Shown here: piece by piece, positions 16,442-24,764 of the stretch
Layout: each line of letters begins with the position of its first letter
How positions within the stretch are numbered: the stretch's first letter is position 1
DNA from: JBBSBL01 sp046330255
GTDB taxonomy: Bacteria > Actinomycetota > Thermoleophilia > Solirubrobacterales > Solirubrobacteraceae
DNA: 64,000 nt
NCBI GenBank assembly: GCA_046330255.1
Contig: JAXLTC010000001.1
Span: forward strand, 992,001-1,056,000
Reading direction: 5' to 3'
Position numbers and translations under genes: made by a program
Notes under the pieces: model-generated
The model's input: only the letters and a program-made list of their open reading frames with translations
Database searches by the model: none
What the model was told of the DNA's origin: nothing

Positions 16442-16702
16442 TTGAGGAAGCTCACGCTCCTAACAGTGCTGCTCGTCGCGCTCGCCGTTCCGTCCACCGC
16501 GCTCGGCTCGGACGCCTGCGGGTACTCGAACGTCGCGGGCATCCAGTCCAACGGCAGCAGCCCCACTTGCTCGGTCACGACCGGATCCGGCAACCTGCCG
16601 TTCACGGGGCTCGACCTCGGCATCGTGCTGGGCGCCGGGCTGCTCCTGCTCGGCGCGGGCCTGACGCTGCGCCGGTTCAGCGGCGCGCGCCGGGACCTCT
16701 AG
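16442..16702 (+). CDS. Small LPXTG-like cell-wall surface protein
   Basis: An 86-residue peptide with signal sequence (MRKLTLLTVLLVALAVPSTALG), a mature part of only about 30 residues with two cysteines (ACGYSN...PTCSVT), then the sorting-signal triad: LPFTG at about residues 52-56, a hydrophobic helix (GIVLGAGLLLLGAGLTL) and a basic tail RRFSGARRDL. This is the layout of sortase substrates, with Phe at the X position. TTG start at 16442 is supported by GGAGG 7 nt upstream; a TAGACT box lies at 16401-16406. No sortase gene is present in the window. A strong hairpin terminator follows, so it is transcribed alone. Confidence 0.75.
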   Translation: MRKLTLLTVLLVALAVPSTALGSDACGYSNVAGIQSNGSSPTCSVTTGSGNLPFTGLDLGIVLGAGLLLLGAGLTLRRFSGARRDL

Positions 16703-16730
16703 TCGCACCCTGCCGCACAGTCTTGTCGGC

Positions 16731-16758
16731 GAAGGCCGGCTCCTCGGAGCCGGCCTTC
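16731..16758 (+). terminator. Rho-independent type terminator after the LPXTG-like gene
   Basis: Perfect 12-bp stem GAAGGCCGGCTC/GAGCCGGCCTTC with tetraloop CTCG, 28 nt after the stop codon. It is followed by a modestly T-rich stretch (gtctgttctg) rather than a real T tract. It would also work for the convergent GT4 gene transcribed from the other side. Confidence 0.75.
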
Positions 16759-16843
16759 GTCTGTTCTGGAGGCGGAGGGGCCGGCGCTCGAGTGATCCCG
16801 GACAGTGGTCGTCCCGCGACCGCCGGCCGGGATCGAACCTCCG

Positions 16844-18001
16844 CTAACGGGCCGCGGACCCTTCCGCGGCGGCCGCCAGGAACTCCGCCACCCGCTCGCT
16901 CTCGGCCTCGGTCGTGAGCGAGCTCACGCGGCGTAGGCCCGCGAGCGCGAGCTCGCGGGCGTGTCCCGGATCGCTCGCGAGGGCCTCGAGGGCGGCGGCC
17001 GCCGCCGGCGCGTCGGCGGGCGGGATCAGCTCGGCGGCGCCCCCGGCCAGCCCCGCCACCCCGCCGACATCCGTGGCGACGACCGGCAGGCCGGCCGCGA
17101 AGGCCTCGATCAGGACCTGCGGGACACCCTCGGTCAGTGACACGTGCAGCAGCGCGTCCGCCGAGCGGTAGAGGTCCGCAAGACCGGCGTTCAGCGGGAC
17201 GTGGCCGCGCATCTCGGCCCGCTCCGCGACCCCCAGCTCGTCCAGCCTCGCCGCCAGCTCCCCGGCCAGCGGGCCCTCGCCGCAGATCACCATGCGCCAG
17301 CCTGCGCCCAGGCGCGCCAGCACGTCGGCCAGCAACAGGGGGTTCTTCTCCGCGTCGAGGCGGCTGACCGTGAGGACGGTCGGTGACTCGCTCCAGCGCC
17401 GAGAGGCGACCGCCTGCTCGCCCGCCACGTCCCGCTCGCGCACGAGGGAGATCGCGATCGTAAGCACGCTCCCCGCGCGCCGATAGCGGCGCGCCAGGTC
17501 CTCGCCGACGACGACCACTCCCCGGCCGCGCGCCAGCGCGCGAAACGCCAGTTCCATGAGATCGGCCGCCAGGTGCGCCCCGCGCCGGCCCGGGTGGCGG
17601 CCGCGCGTGTACGCGGGCAGGTCCTGCCGCACCCCGAGCACCACCGGCAGCCCGCGCGCGCGAGCGGCGAGCGCGAACAGGATCGACAGCGGGCTGGGTC
17701 CCAGGAGCCAGACGACGTCCGCGCTCCCCGCCTCCCTCCAGAACGCACGGATCGAGCCCGGGATCGCGCGCAGCACCGCGAGCGGCGAGGCGGCGCTCGC
17801 ATAGCCGGGCAGGGGCGCGAAGCGGATGGAGTCGTCGAGGCGATAGTGGCGCTGGGCGGCCGCGGGGCTGACCCGGCCGAGCAGCGTCAGGCGCGCGCAG
17901 CGCGCCGCGAGCGCGCCGAGGAACAGCACGAATGCCCGCTGCGCCCAGATCCCCTCGTCGTCGCGCCAGTACGCCTGGTCGAGGTACACGAGCGCGCGCA
18001 T
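16844..18001 (-). CDS. Family 4 glycosyltransferase
   Basis: GT-B glycosyltransferase of 385 residues starting MRALVYLDQAYWRDDEG. The acceptor domain contains ADVVWLLGPSPLSILFALAARARGLPVVLGVRQD; the donor half shows VLTVSRLDAEKNPLLLADVLARL, MVICGEGPLAGELAARL and the EX7E region HVSLTEGVPQVLIEAFAAGLPVVATDVGG. It lies 46 nt downstream of the epimerase gene on the same strand, probably in the same unit (GGDEF-like protein > epimerase > GT4). Sugar specificity is unknown. Confidence 0.87.
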   Translation of the reverse strand: MRALVYLDQAYWRDDEGIWAQRAFVLFLGALAARCARLTLLGRVSPAAAQRHYRLDDSIRFAPLPGYASAASPLAVLRAIPGSIRAFWREAGSADVVWLLGPSPLSILFALAARARGLPVVLGVRQDLPAYTRGRHPGRRGAHLAADLMELAFRALARGRGVVVVGEDLARRYRRAGSVLTIAISLVRERDVAGEQAVASRRWSESPTVLTVSRLDAEKNPLLLADVLARLGAGWRMVICGEGPLAGELAARLDELGVAERAEMRGHVPLNAGLADLYRSADALLHVSLTEGVPQVLIEAFAAGLPVVATDVGGVAGLAGGAAELIPPADAPAAAAALEALASDPGHARELALAGLRRVSSLTTEAESERVAEFLAAAAEGSAAR

Positions 18002-18047
18002 CGGCCGCGGAATCCTACGAGACGGCCGGAGCGCGCCGTGGGCGCGC

Positions 18048-19076
18048 TCAGCGCTGGATCGGCGCGTGCCGGGCGGCGCCGTTCAGGCGGGTGGCGCGCG
18101 GCGAGGCGGGAGTCGCCTGGACCCACTCGAGCTGGGCGGCCAGCCCGTCCGCGAGCTGCGTCGCCGGCTCGTAGCCGAGCTCCGCGCGCGCGAGCGAGCA
18201 GTCGGAGGACGTGACCCGCGCCTCGCCCATGACGGCCGGCCGGTGCTCCACGCGCACGGAGCGCTCGAGCAGCTGCTCGATCAGGGCGACGACGTCGAGC
18301 AGCTCCACCGGAGCGCCGCCGCCGAGGTTGTAGACCGCGCCGGGACGCCCGTCGAGCGCCGCGACGGTCCCGGCGACGATGTCGCCCACGTAGGTGAAGT
18401 CGCGCGCCTGACGTCCGTCGCCCAGGATGTCGATCGGCTCGTCGGCGAGGGCCCGGCGCAGGAACCGGTTGAACGCCATGTCCGGACGCTGGCGCGGGCC
18501 GTAGGCCGTGAAGTAGCGCAGGCCGACCGCCGGCACTCCGCGCGTGCGCGCGTAGACGCCGGCGAGCTCCTCCGTGGCGCACTTGGTCATCCCGTACGGC
18601 GAGACGGGAGCGCGCTCGGTGGTCTCGTCGGTCGGCTTTCCGGTGCCCGCGTCGCCGTAGACCGACGACGAGGAGGCGTACACGAAGCGCTTGACCTCGC
18701 GGGCGCCGACGGCCTCCAGCAGCCGCTGGGTGGCACGCACGTTGTGGCGGAGATAGACGCCGAAGGTCTCGCCGAAGCTCCCGCGGACCCCGGCCTGCGC
18801 GGCCAGGTGGAAGACGTCGTGGATGCCGTCCAGCAGCCCTTCCAGCGGGTCGACGCTGAGGTCGACCTCGTGGAACGAGAAGCGCTCGGCCTCCAGCAGC
18901 GGGGCCAGGTTGCGCTCCTTGAGCGGGCGCGCGTAGAAGTCGGTGAAGCAGTCGACGCCGACCACGTCGTGACCGTCGTCGACCAGGCGCTCGCAGAGGT
19001 GCGACCCCAGGAAGCCGGCCGCCCCGGTGACGAGGATCCGGCGACCGCCGCCGTCCCGGCTTCGGGCGGCGCTCAT
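18048..19076 (-). CDS. NAD-dependent sugar epimerase/dehydratase (extended SDR)
   Basis: Extended short-chain dehydrogenase of 342 residues acting on a nucleotide sugar. The Rossmann motif is RILVTGAAGFLGSHLCERL. The catalytic residues are SSSSVYG (Ser) and YGMTK (Tyr-x3-Lys), preceded by VFHLAAQAGVRGS. The substrate half reads RYFTAYGPRQRPDMAFNRFL and GDGRQARDFTYVGDIV, as in UDP-glucuronate/UDP-glucose 4-epimerases. The ATG at 19076 overlaps the preceding gene by 4 nt. It likely supplies a modified UDP-sugar for the surrounding glycosyltransferases. Confidence 0.9.
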   Translation of the reverse strand: MSAARSRDGGGRRILVTGAAGFLGSHLCERLVDDGHDVVGVDCFTDFYARPLKERNLAPLLEAERFSFHEVDLSVDPLEGLLDGIHDVFHLAAQAGVRGSFGETFGVYLRHNVRATQRLLEAVGAREVKRFVYASSSSVYGDAGTGKPTDETTERAPVSPYGMTKCATEELAGVYARTRGVPAVGLRYFTAYGPRQRPDMAFNRFLRRALADEPIDILGDGRQARDFTYVGDIVAGTVAALDGRPGAVYNLGGGAPVELLDVVALIEQLLERSVRVEHRPAVMGEARVTSSDCSLARAELGYEPATQLADGLAAQLEWVQATPASPRATRLNGAARHAPIQR

Positions 19077-20011
19077 CGCCGGCCGTCCGTGGGCTCGGCC
19101 TCGCCGGCGGAAACCGCGACGAGCTTCGGCCGCGAGCCGGTGGCGGGCTCGTGGGCCGGGTTGAGGCCCTGCCTGGCCAGCTCGAGCAGGACGTCGAGCG
19201 TGACGCCGTCGTCCGGGAACGTGGCCCAGCCGCAACGCAGGGGGGAGGAGGTCAGGTCGGCGATGCGCCGCTCGACCGCCCCGCGATCGAGATCCTTCTC
19301 GTCGAGCACGGCATGCAGATCGTAGCCGCGGGGCGTGCGCCGCAGCGACACGCTGTCCGTGATCCGGAACGACTCGACCAGCGCGACGGGGTCCTCGACC
19401 TGGTCGGCGGCGAGTCGCGCAACCAGCACGGTCGCGCGCTCGGCGCGCCGGCGCGACCAGCTGAGATGACGCTCGAGGTCGTTCATGTGCACCGCCACCA
19501 CCCGGCCGCCGCGACTGACGGCGAGCGCCACCAGCGCGCCGGCGAGGACCCAGGACCACGCGGGCGCATCGGTCGCGAACGCGGCGGGGACCATCGCGGC
19601 GGCGGTCAGCACCATCGGGCCCGGGCGCCCTCGCAGCAGGACGAGCGCCGCCAGGACGCCGGCCGCGGCCGCGGCCGGCGCCGCCCAGGGAGCGATCGCC
19701 GCCGCCAGGACCAGCGCCACGATCGAAGCGGCCACCCAGACGAGCGCGGGCGTCGTCGCCCGCTCGGCCAGGCTTCGGCGCGCCACCGGACGTACCGACT
19801 GGATCGTCACGACCGGGACCGCCTCGCCGCTGGAGTCGGGCGCGAGCTCACGGGCCCACTCGTGGGAGCCGCGGAACGGGGCGAGCATGTCCCGCGCATC
19901 GGTCCGCGCTCGCGGGGTCTGGAGCGGTGCAAGGTCGCGGTCCACGAAAGTTCGAGCGCGGGCCCGCGACGCGGGGGGCCCCCAAGCCTCGATGTTCTCG
20001 GTTCGCGCCAT
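19073..20011 (-). CDS. Membrane protein with degenerate GGDEF-like domain
   Basis: Protein of 312 residues. Residues 1-85 are soluble, then three or four hydrophobic segments lie between about 87 and 167, followed by a cytoplasmic domain of about 125 residues. That domain runs in the order of a GGDEF domain: ERATVLVARLAAD, then LRRTPRGYDLHAVLDE where RxGGDEFAVLLP would be, and CGWATFPDDGVTLDVLLELA, which mirrors the VGVATYPDDG...ELLRRAD end. The GGDEF signature is replaced by RGYDL (about 228-232), so cyclase activity is unlikely; ligand binding or signalling is possible. An SD-like GGAAGGA precedes the ATG. It is coupled to the epimerase by a 4-nt overlap. Domain assignment is by eye. Confidence 0.55.
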   Translation of the reverse strand: MARTENIEAWGPPASRARARTFVDRDLAPLQTPRARTDARDMLAPFRGSHEWARELAPDSSGEAVPVVTIQSVRPVARRSLAERATTPALVWVAASIVALVLAAAIAPWAAPAAAAAGVLAALVLLRGRPGPMVLTAAAMVPAAFATDAPAWSWVLAGALVALAVSRGGRVVAVHMNDLERHLSWSRRRAERATVLVARLAADQVEDPVALVESFRITDSVSLRRTPRGYDLHAVLDEKDLDRGAVERRIADLTSSPLRCGWATFPDDGVTLDVLLELARQGLNPAHEPATGSRPKLVAVSAGEAEPTDGRR

Positions 20012-20255
20012 CGTCCAGCGTTCCTTCCGGCCGCCCTGACGTCAAGCCGCTTCTCCCCCACGATGCGCGCCGACCTCCCGAGGTCCGCCACCGGGCCAGT
20101 CAACATGGGCGGCGTATGAAATGCGTAGTTCCCTCCATGGCGGCGGCGGCGCCGGCACGCGGCGCGGTCATCCATGGATGGGAACCCTAGAACGCGGTCG
20201 CCGTTACGGTCCACCGGATGCCGGTGGGACGGCGGCCGCGGGACCGGCGCGGGGC
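20012..20255. promoter_or_regulatory. Upstream region with perfect 12-bp palindrome
   Basis: 244 bp without a convincing gene. On the minus strand, TTGACG about 33 nt before the GGDEF-like gene and TTGACT further upstream are -35-like. A perfect palindrome CATCCATGGATG lies at 20169-20180. No tRNA or known riboswitch motif was recognised. Function of the palindrome is unknown. Confidence 0.35.
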
Positions 20256-21263
20256 CTACCAGCGGCCGAAGATCGCGGGGACGGCGAGCAGCGCGCGCAA
20301 CGCCGCGGTGTCGGTGTCGGGCACCACGCTGACCCGGGGGATGTCGTAGGGGTCGAGCCGGGAGCCGCGAGCGACGCCCCCGTAGTAGCTGAACGCGCGC
20401 TCGACGCCGGCTCGGCGCAGCGCCTGACGACTGACCGCGTCGAAGGAGTCCCGCTGGCCCACCGGGTAGGAGAACCAGCGCATCGGCTCGCCCAACTCCT
20501 GCTCGAGCCGCCGCGCGCAAACCGCGATCTCCGCCTCCTGGGCGGCGGCGGTCTGGGTCGCCAGGACCGGATGGTCGACGGTGTGCCCGCCGACCGTCAT
20601 GCCCGCGTCGCGCAGGGCGCGCGCCTCGTCCCAGCTCATCCAGAGACCCTCCGCCGCCGAGCGCGGCGCACGGCCCGCTCCGGTCGCGTCCGCGAGCGCG
20701 TCCAGCAGCTCGCCGCCGTGCGCCCCCGCACGTGCCTTGTAGGCGGCGAGAACTGCCCCGAGGGGCTCGCCGAGCGGGTCCGGGCGCAGCTCGAGCGGGT
20801 CGCCCCACGGACCGGGCGGCAACGCACGGCCGGTCGCGCGCTCGAGCATCCAAGCGATCTCGTCCCACCACGCGAGCCGCGGATCGTCCAGGTAGCCGGT
20901 CGCGAGGAAGAAGGCAGCCCGGGCCCCGCGCGCGCTCAGCACCGGCAGCGCGTACTGCGCGTTGTCGCGGTAGCCGTCGTCGAACGTGATCAGCACGTGC
21001 CGCCCGTGCCGCGCGCGCAGCGCGTCGTCGAGCTCCTCGGGCGCGATCAGGTCCGCCTCGCGCTGCAGCAGCACCACGTGGGCATCGAATCCCTCCGGCG
21101 TCGCCGCCCACACGCCGGGGTCGATGAGCTCGGCGCGCGAGCGGGCGATCCGGTGGTAGTTCAGGACGAGCGTCCCGTGCCACAAGGGGACTCCGCCCAG
21201 CGCGCGGTTCAGCCGCGTGCGCTCGAGCAGGTCGGCGGCCGCCCGCTGGCGCGGAGCGATCAC
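20256..21263 (-). CDS. Polysaccharide deacetylase family protein (CE4/NodB fold)
   Basis: A 335-residue CE4-type enzyme. It has ITFDDGY (Asp95-Asp96), GGHTVDHP with the metal-binding pair His227/His231, and FSYPVGQRDSF as motif 3, plus an N-terminal TLVLNYHRI typical of the group. A long insertion between motifs 1 and 2 (about residues 125-205) separates it from the shorter deacetylase at 11230, so the two are distant relatives. No signal peptide is evident. It overlaps the upstream GT4 stop by 4 nt, repeating the GT4-deacetylase coupling seen at 11.2-13.1 kb. Confidence 0.87.
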   Translation of the reverse strand: MIAPRQRAAADLLERTRLNRALGGVPLWHGTLVLNYHRIARSRAELIDPGVWAATPEGFDAHVVLLQREADLIAPEELDDALRARHGRHVLITFDDGYRDNAQYALPVLSARGARAAFFLATGYLDDPRLAWWDEIAWMLERATGRALPPGPWGDPLELRPDPLGEPLGAVLAAYKARAGAHGGELLDALADATGAGRAPRSAAEGLWMSWDEARALRDAGMTVGGHTVDHPVLATQTAAAQEAEIAVCARRLEQELGEPMRWFSYPVGQRDSFDAVSRQALRRAGVERAFSYYGGVARGSRLDPYDIPRVSVVPDTDTAALRALLAVPAIFGRW

Positions 21264-22387
21264 GGCCGCGCCGTCTCCCGGTAGAGCCGCACCCAGCGAT
21301 CGGCGACGGACCGCAGGTCGAAGTCCTCGAGCGCGCGGCGCCGCGCCCGCTCGCCCAGCGCCCGGCGCATGCCGGGCTCCTCCTCCAGCCGGCGCAGGGT
21401 CGCGGACAGGGTCTCCGCGCCCGGATCGTCGAGCACGATCCCCGCCCCGTCGCCCAGCAGGTCGCTCATGCCGCTCGCATCGACCGCGACCACGGCGAGC
21501 CCGCCCGCCATGGCCTCCATCACCGCGATCGACATGCCCTCCGTGCGGGATGCGCTGAGGTAGAGGTCGGCGGCGCGGTAGAAGGGGGAGGGGTCCCCGG
21601 TGGCGCCGCGGATCTCGATGCGCCCTCCCAAGGCGGGGTCGGCGGCGCGCCGGCGCAACTCGGCCTCCTCCTCCCCGTCACCGACCAGCACGAGCGTGCC
21701 GGGCGCCTCGCGGAAGGCGTCGATCAGGACACCCAGGCGCTTGACGGGGGCGAAGCGCCCGGCGTAGAGCGCGATCGGGCCGGCGGCAGGCAGTCCGAGC
21801 CGGGCGCGCTCGCGCTCGCGCTCGGTTCCGGTCGCCGGCCGGAACGCGCCCGCGTCGACGCCGTTGGGAACGATCCGCAGCCGCTCGCGGGGGAAGCCCG
21901 CGCGCTCGGTCTCTCGCCGCGAGACGTCCGACAGGCACGTGATCGCCCCGAAGGCGCGGCTCATGGCGCCCACCCGCGCGCGCGCGAGCGGCTTGTGCAT
22001 GAGCCGGTCGACATCGCCGCCGGGGCCCTCGGAGTGAACGGTCGCGACCACGCCGGCCCCGGTGAGGCGCCTGCCGGCCACCCCGATCATCCCGCAGGAG
22101 AGGAGGTCGTGCACGTGAATGACGTCGGGCCGCCAGCGCACGACGGCGCCGAGGCCCTGCGCCGTGTATGCGAGCGAGGCGCCCGCCCGCGCGCCCGGGA
22201 CCCACGTTCGCCGCACGTCGAGCCCGGGCTGGCGCTCACGCCGCGCGGCGCCGCTCCCCGGGATGCGCCGCGTGATCACCCGCACGTCACAGCCCCGCTC
22301 GGCCAGCAGCGGTCCCAGGCGCTCCACGAGCCGCTGCGCCCCGCCGATCACGGGGCGATAGCTTTGGATGACGATGGCGACGCGCAC
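21260..22387 (-). CDS. Family 4 glycosyltransferase (paralogue of the 11988 gene)
   Basis: GT-B glycosyltransferase of 375 residues. From the GTG at 22387 it begins MRVAIVIQSYRPVIGGAQRL, matching MKVAHVIQSYPPVLGGAQRQ of the paralogue, which is why this start is preferred over a GTG 24 nt upstream. Shared blocks include GGDVDRLMHKPL, VPNGVDAGAFRPA, YAGRFAPVKRLGVLIDAFREAPGTLVLVGDGEEE and the donor site YLSASRTEGMSIAVMEAMAGGLAVVA. It is coupled to the deacetylase downstream. The shared HKPL and SDV segments suggest the same type of acceptor in both copies. Confidence 0.88.
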   Translation of the reverse strand: MRVAIVIQSYRPVIGGAQRLVERLGPLLAERGCDVRVITRRIPGSGAARRERQPGLDVRRTWVPGARAGASLAYTAQGLGAVVRWRPDVIHVHDLLSCGMIGVAGRRLTGAGVVATVHSEGPGGDVDRLMHKPLARARVGAMSRAFGAITCLSDVSRRETERAGFPRERLRIVPNGVDAGAFRPATGTERERERARLGLPAAGPIALYAGRFAPVKRLGVLIDAFREAPGTLVLVGDGEEEAELRRRAADPALGGRIEIRGATGDPSPFYRAADLYLSASRTEGMSIAVMEAMAGGLAVVAVDASGMSDLLGDGAGIVLDDPGAETLSATLRRLEEEPGMRRALGERARRRALEDFDLRSVADRWVRLYRETARP

Positions 22388-22482
22388 TACGATCGGCCTC
22401 GACTCGCCCACCCGCCCCTGGGCGGACCGATGGTAGCCATCCCCGCGGGCGCGAGATCCCCCGGGGAAGGACCCACCCGGCG

Positions 22483-23640
22483 GTGAGCGGGCGCGCCCCG
22501 CGCGTGCTGATGGCGATCGACTCCCTGCGCACCGGCGGCGCGGAGTCGATGCTCGCCTCGCTGGTCGAGGAGCTCGCCGGAGGCGGGCTCGCCGAGATCG
22601 TCGTGCTGGCGCCGAGCCTCGACGACGCCGACCCGGGGCTGCAGGCGCGGATAGACCGCGTCGCGCGCACCGCGCAGACCGGGACCTCGCGGCTCGCCGA
22701 CCCGCGCCTCCCGCGCGGGATCGGCCGCTGCGCGCGGGAGTTCGGAGCCGACATCGTCCACTCGCACCTCTCGACCGCGACCATCGCGTCGCGGCCGGTC
22801 GCCGCCGCGCTGCGCGTCCCGCACCTCACGACGATCCACACGACGCCCGGTCCGCGCATGCAGGACCTGCGCCACCACACGCGGCTCGACGGGCTGACCT
22901 CGCTGCTCTCCGCCCGCCTGGTGGCGCCGACCGCGACCATCGCCGACCGCTACGCGGCGCGCTGGCGCGTGCCGCGCTCCAGGATGCGCGTGATCGGGAA
23001 TCCCCCGGCCGCGGCGCCGGCCGGGCCCGGCGCCCGCGAGCGGGCACGGCGGGCGCTCGGCGTGGGCGATGACGAGCGGCTGGTGCTGTGCGTCAGCCGG
23101 CTCGAGCCCGAGAAGGGCCTCGGCGAGCTCCTCGACGCGATCCCGGCGCTGCGCGCCGCCACCCCGAAGGCCCGCGTGGCGATCGCCGGCTCCGGCCCCG
23201 AGGAGGCCGCGCTGCGCGAGCGCCTCGCCGCGCTCGGAGCCGACGCCGGGGTGGACCTGCTCGGCCGCCGCGGGGACGTCGGCGAGCTGCTGGCCGCGGC
23301 CGACGCGTTCTGCCTCCCGTCGCGCCACGAGGGCCTGCCGCTCAGCCTGCTCGAGGCCATGCGGGCGGGCCTTCCCTGCGTGGCCACGCGGGTCGGCGGC
23401 ATTCCGGACGTCGTGAGCGACGGGGTATGCGGGCTCCTCGTCCCCCCTTCCGATCCACCGGCGCTCGCCGCGGCGCTCGCCCGTGCGGTCGGCGAGGACG
23501 GGCTCGCGGAGCGGCTCGGCGCCGCGGCGCGCGATGTCGTCGAGCGCGACTACGCGCCGGCCGTGGTGGCGGGGGCCTACGCGCGCCTCTACGGCGAGCT
23601 GCTCGGCGCGGGCGACGCACGGGCTCCGGTCGGGCGCTGA
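22483..23640 (+). CDS. Family 4 glycosyltransferase
   Basis: GT-B glycosyltransferase of 385 residues, GTG start at 22483, opening APRVLMAIDSLRTGGAESML. The acceptor half has DIVHSHLSTATIASRPVAAAL, and the donor half has LCVSRLEPEKGLGELLDAIPAL, VAIAGSGPEEAALRERL and the EX7E region LPSRHEGLPLSLLEAMRAGLPCVATRVGGIPDVV. It is divergent from the GT4 at 21260 with a 95-bp gap, mirroring the arrangement at 13.1 kb, although this protein is not closely similar to the gene at 13167. Convergent with the acyltransferase gene that follows. Confidence 0.88.
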   Translation: MSGRAPRVLMAIDSLRTGGAESMLASLVEELAGGGLAEIVVLAPSLDDADPGLQARIDRVARTAQTGTSRLADPRLPRGIGRCAREFGADIVHSHLSTATIASRPVAAALRVPHLTTIHTTPGPRMQDLRHHTRLDGLTSLLSARLVAPTATIADRYAARWRVPRSRMRVIGNPPAAAPAGPGARERARRALGVGDDERLVLCVSRLEPEKGLGELLDAIPALRAATPKARVAIAGSGPEEAALRERLAALGADAGVDLLGRRGDVGELLAAADAFCLPSRHEGLPLSLLEAMRAGLPCVATRVGGIPDVVSDGVCGLLVPPSDPPALAAALARAVGEDGLAERLGAAARDVVERDYAPAVVAGAYARLYGELLGAGDARAPVGR

Positions 23641-23669
23641 GCCGCGACGCGCCTCTCCGCGGCCCGCCA

Positions 23670-24764
23670 TCACGCGCCTCGGCGAACGGCACGGCGCTTC
23701 TCGCGCGCGGCCCGCACGAGCCGCGCGCGACGCGCGGCCCCGCCGATCCGTGCCCAGACGAGCTCGCGCTCGTCGTCGGCCAGCTCGCGCTTGTAGCGCG
23801 ATTCGCCGGCGAGATAGTCGACGAGCTCCACGTCCTCGCGCCCGATCAGCGAGTCGATCAGGCCGGCGTGCGCGACCAGGCCCGGACGCACCCGGTTGTC
23901 CTCGAAGCGCGCCAGTCCCGACTGGTAGAAGAGCGCTGCGACCCCGCCGCCCGGCGTGGACTCGAGGAAGCCGTAGAGGCAGCCGACCGTGCCTACGGGC
24001 GCGGTCGTGCGCGAGATCCAGACGGCACCGCCCGCGCGCGCGATCAGGTCGCGGTGGAAGCCCAGCACGCGCGGGTCCGAGAAGATCCCCGGGTCCCAGC
24101 GCGCCTCGTGCAGCTCCACGAGCTCGTCGAAGAAGGCCATCGCCCGATCGCCGCCCGCGGTGATCTCGGTCCGCGCCCCGTCCAGCGCGCGCAGTCCCTG
24201 ACGCACCCGGCGCCGCGTTCCCGTCGCGAGCGCCCCGAGCGCCCCGCCCCCCGCCGCGCGCGCTCCCGCAAGGCGGCGCACCGGCGAGGGCTCGCGCCGC
24301 GCCTCCGCGCCCCCGGGGCCCGCGGCCGCCAGCACGTCGGCCGCATGGTCGGGCGCGAACCCGTCGAGGCAGAGCTCGTCCCAGCCGCCGCGCCGGCGCA
24401 GCGCCGCGAGCAGCGCGGCGCCCGCCCCCGGGCGATCCTCCTCGCGTGCCAGCAGCCCGTTGCGCTCGACCCAGACTCCGCGTCCCGGCTCGCCGGCCGT
24501 CCCGAGGTGCAGGCGCCGGAGCAGCGGCAGCCCCGCCGCGCGCCGCGCAGAGCGGGTCACGAGCGCAACGGCCAATGCCTCGCCGTCGCGCCGCGCCAGC
24601 GCGAACTCGTGCGGCACGGCGTCGCCGTAGTGGCGCAGCCACGTCTCGGTCCACAGCCACGTGCAGGCGAACAGCGGCTCGCAGCGGCGCTCGAGCGCCG
24701 ACCATTCCTCCGCCGCCCGCTCGCGCTCGGGCGAGCCGAGCAGCTCGACCTCGATCGGGGCCAT
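23670..24764 (-). CDS. FemAB/CelD-like GNAT acyltransferase
   Basis: Protein of 364 residues of the CelD/BioF2-like type: an N-terminal half (ACTWLWTETWLRHYGD), a basic middle (GTRRRVRQGLRALDGA) and a GNAT-like C-terminal half (FFDELVELHEARWD, TVGCLYGFLESTPGGGVAALFYQSGL, LVDYLAGESRYKREL). Such proteins sit in exopolysaccharide or cellulose clusters and are assumed to acylate glycan or peptide groups. The ATG at 24764 overlaps the upstream stop by one base (TGATG). It is the last gene of epimerase > CelD-like > CelD-like, and the two acyltransferases are adjacent relatives. Substrate unknown. Confidence 0.7.
   Translation of the reverse strand: MAPIEVELLGSPERERAAEEWSALERRCEPLFACTWLWTETWLRHYGDAVPHEFALARRDGEALAVALVTRSARRAAGLPLLRRLHLGTAGEPGRGVWVERNGLLAREEDRPGAGAALLAALRRRGGWDELCLDGFAPDHAADVLAAAGPGGAEARREPSPVRRLAGARAAGGGALGALATGTRRRVRQGLRALDGARTEITAGGDRAMAFFDELVELHEARWDPGIFSDPRVLGFHRDLIARAGGAVWISRTTAPVGTVGCLYGFLESTPGGGVAALFYQSGLARFEDNRVRPGLVAHAGLIDSLIGREDVELVDYLAGESRYKRELADDERELVWARIGGAARRARLVRAAREKRRAVRRGA

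Noticed and set aside
16817..16840. T-arm-like ggatcgaacctccg after the LPXTG gene
   Set aside because: No acceptor, anticodon or D arm around it; the GT4 gene begins its coding sequence directly beside it.
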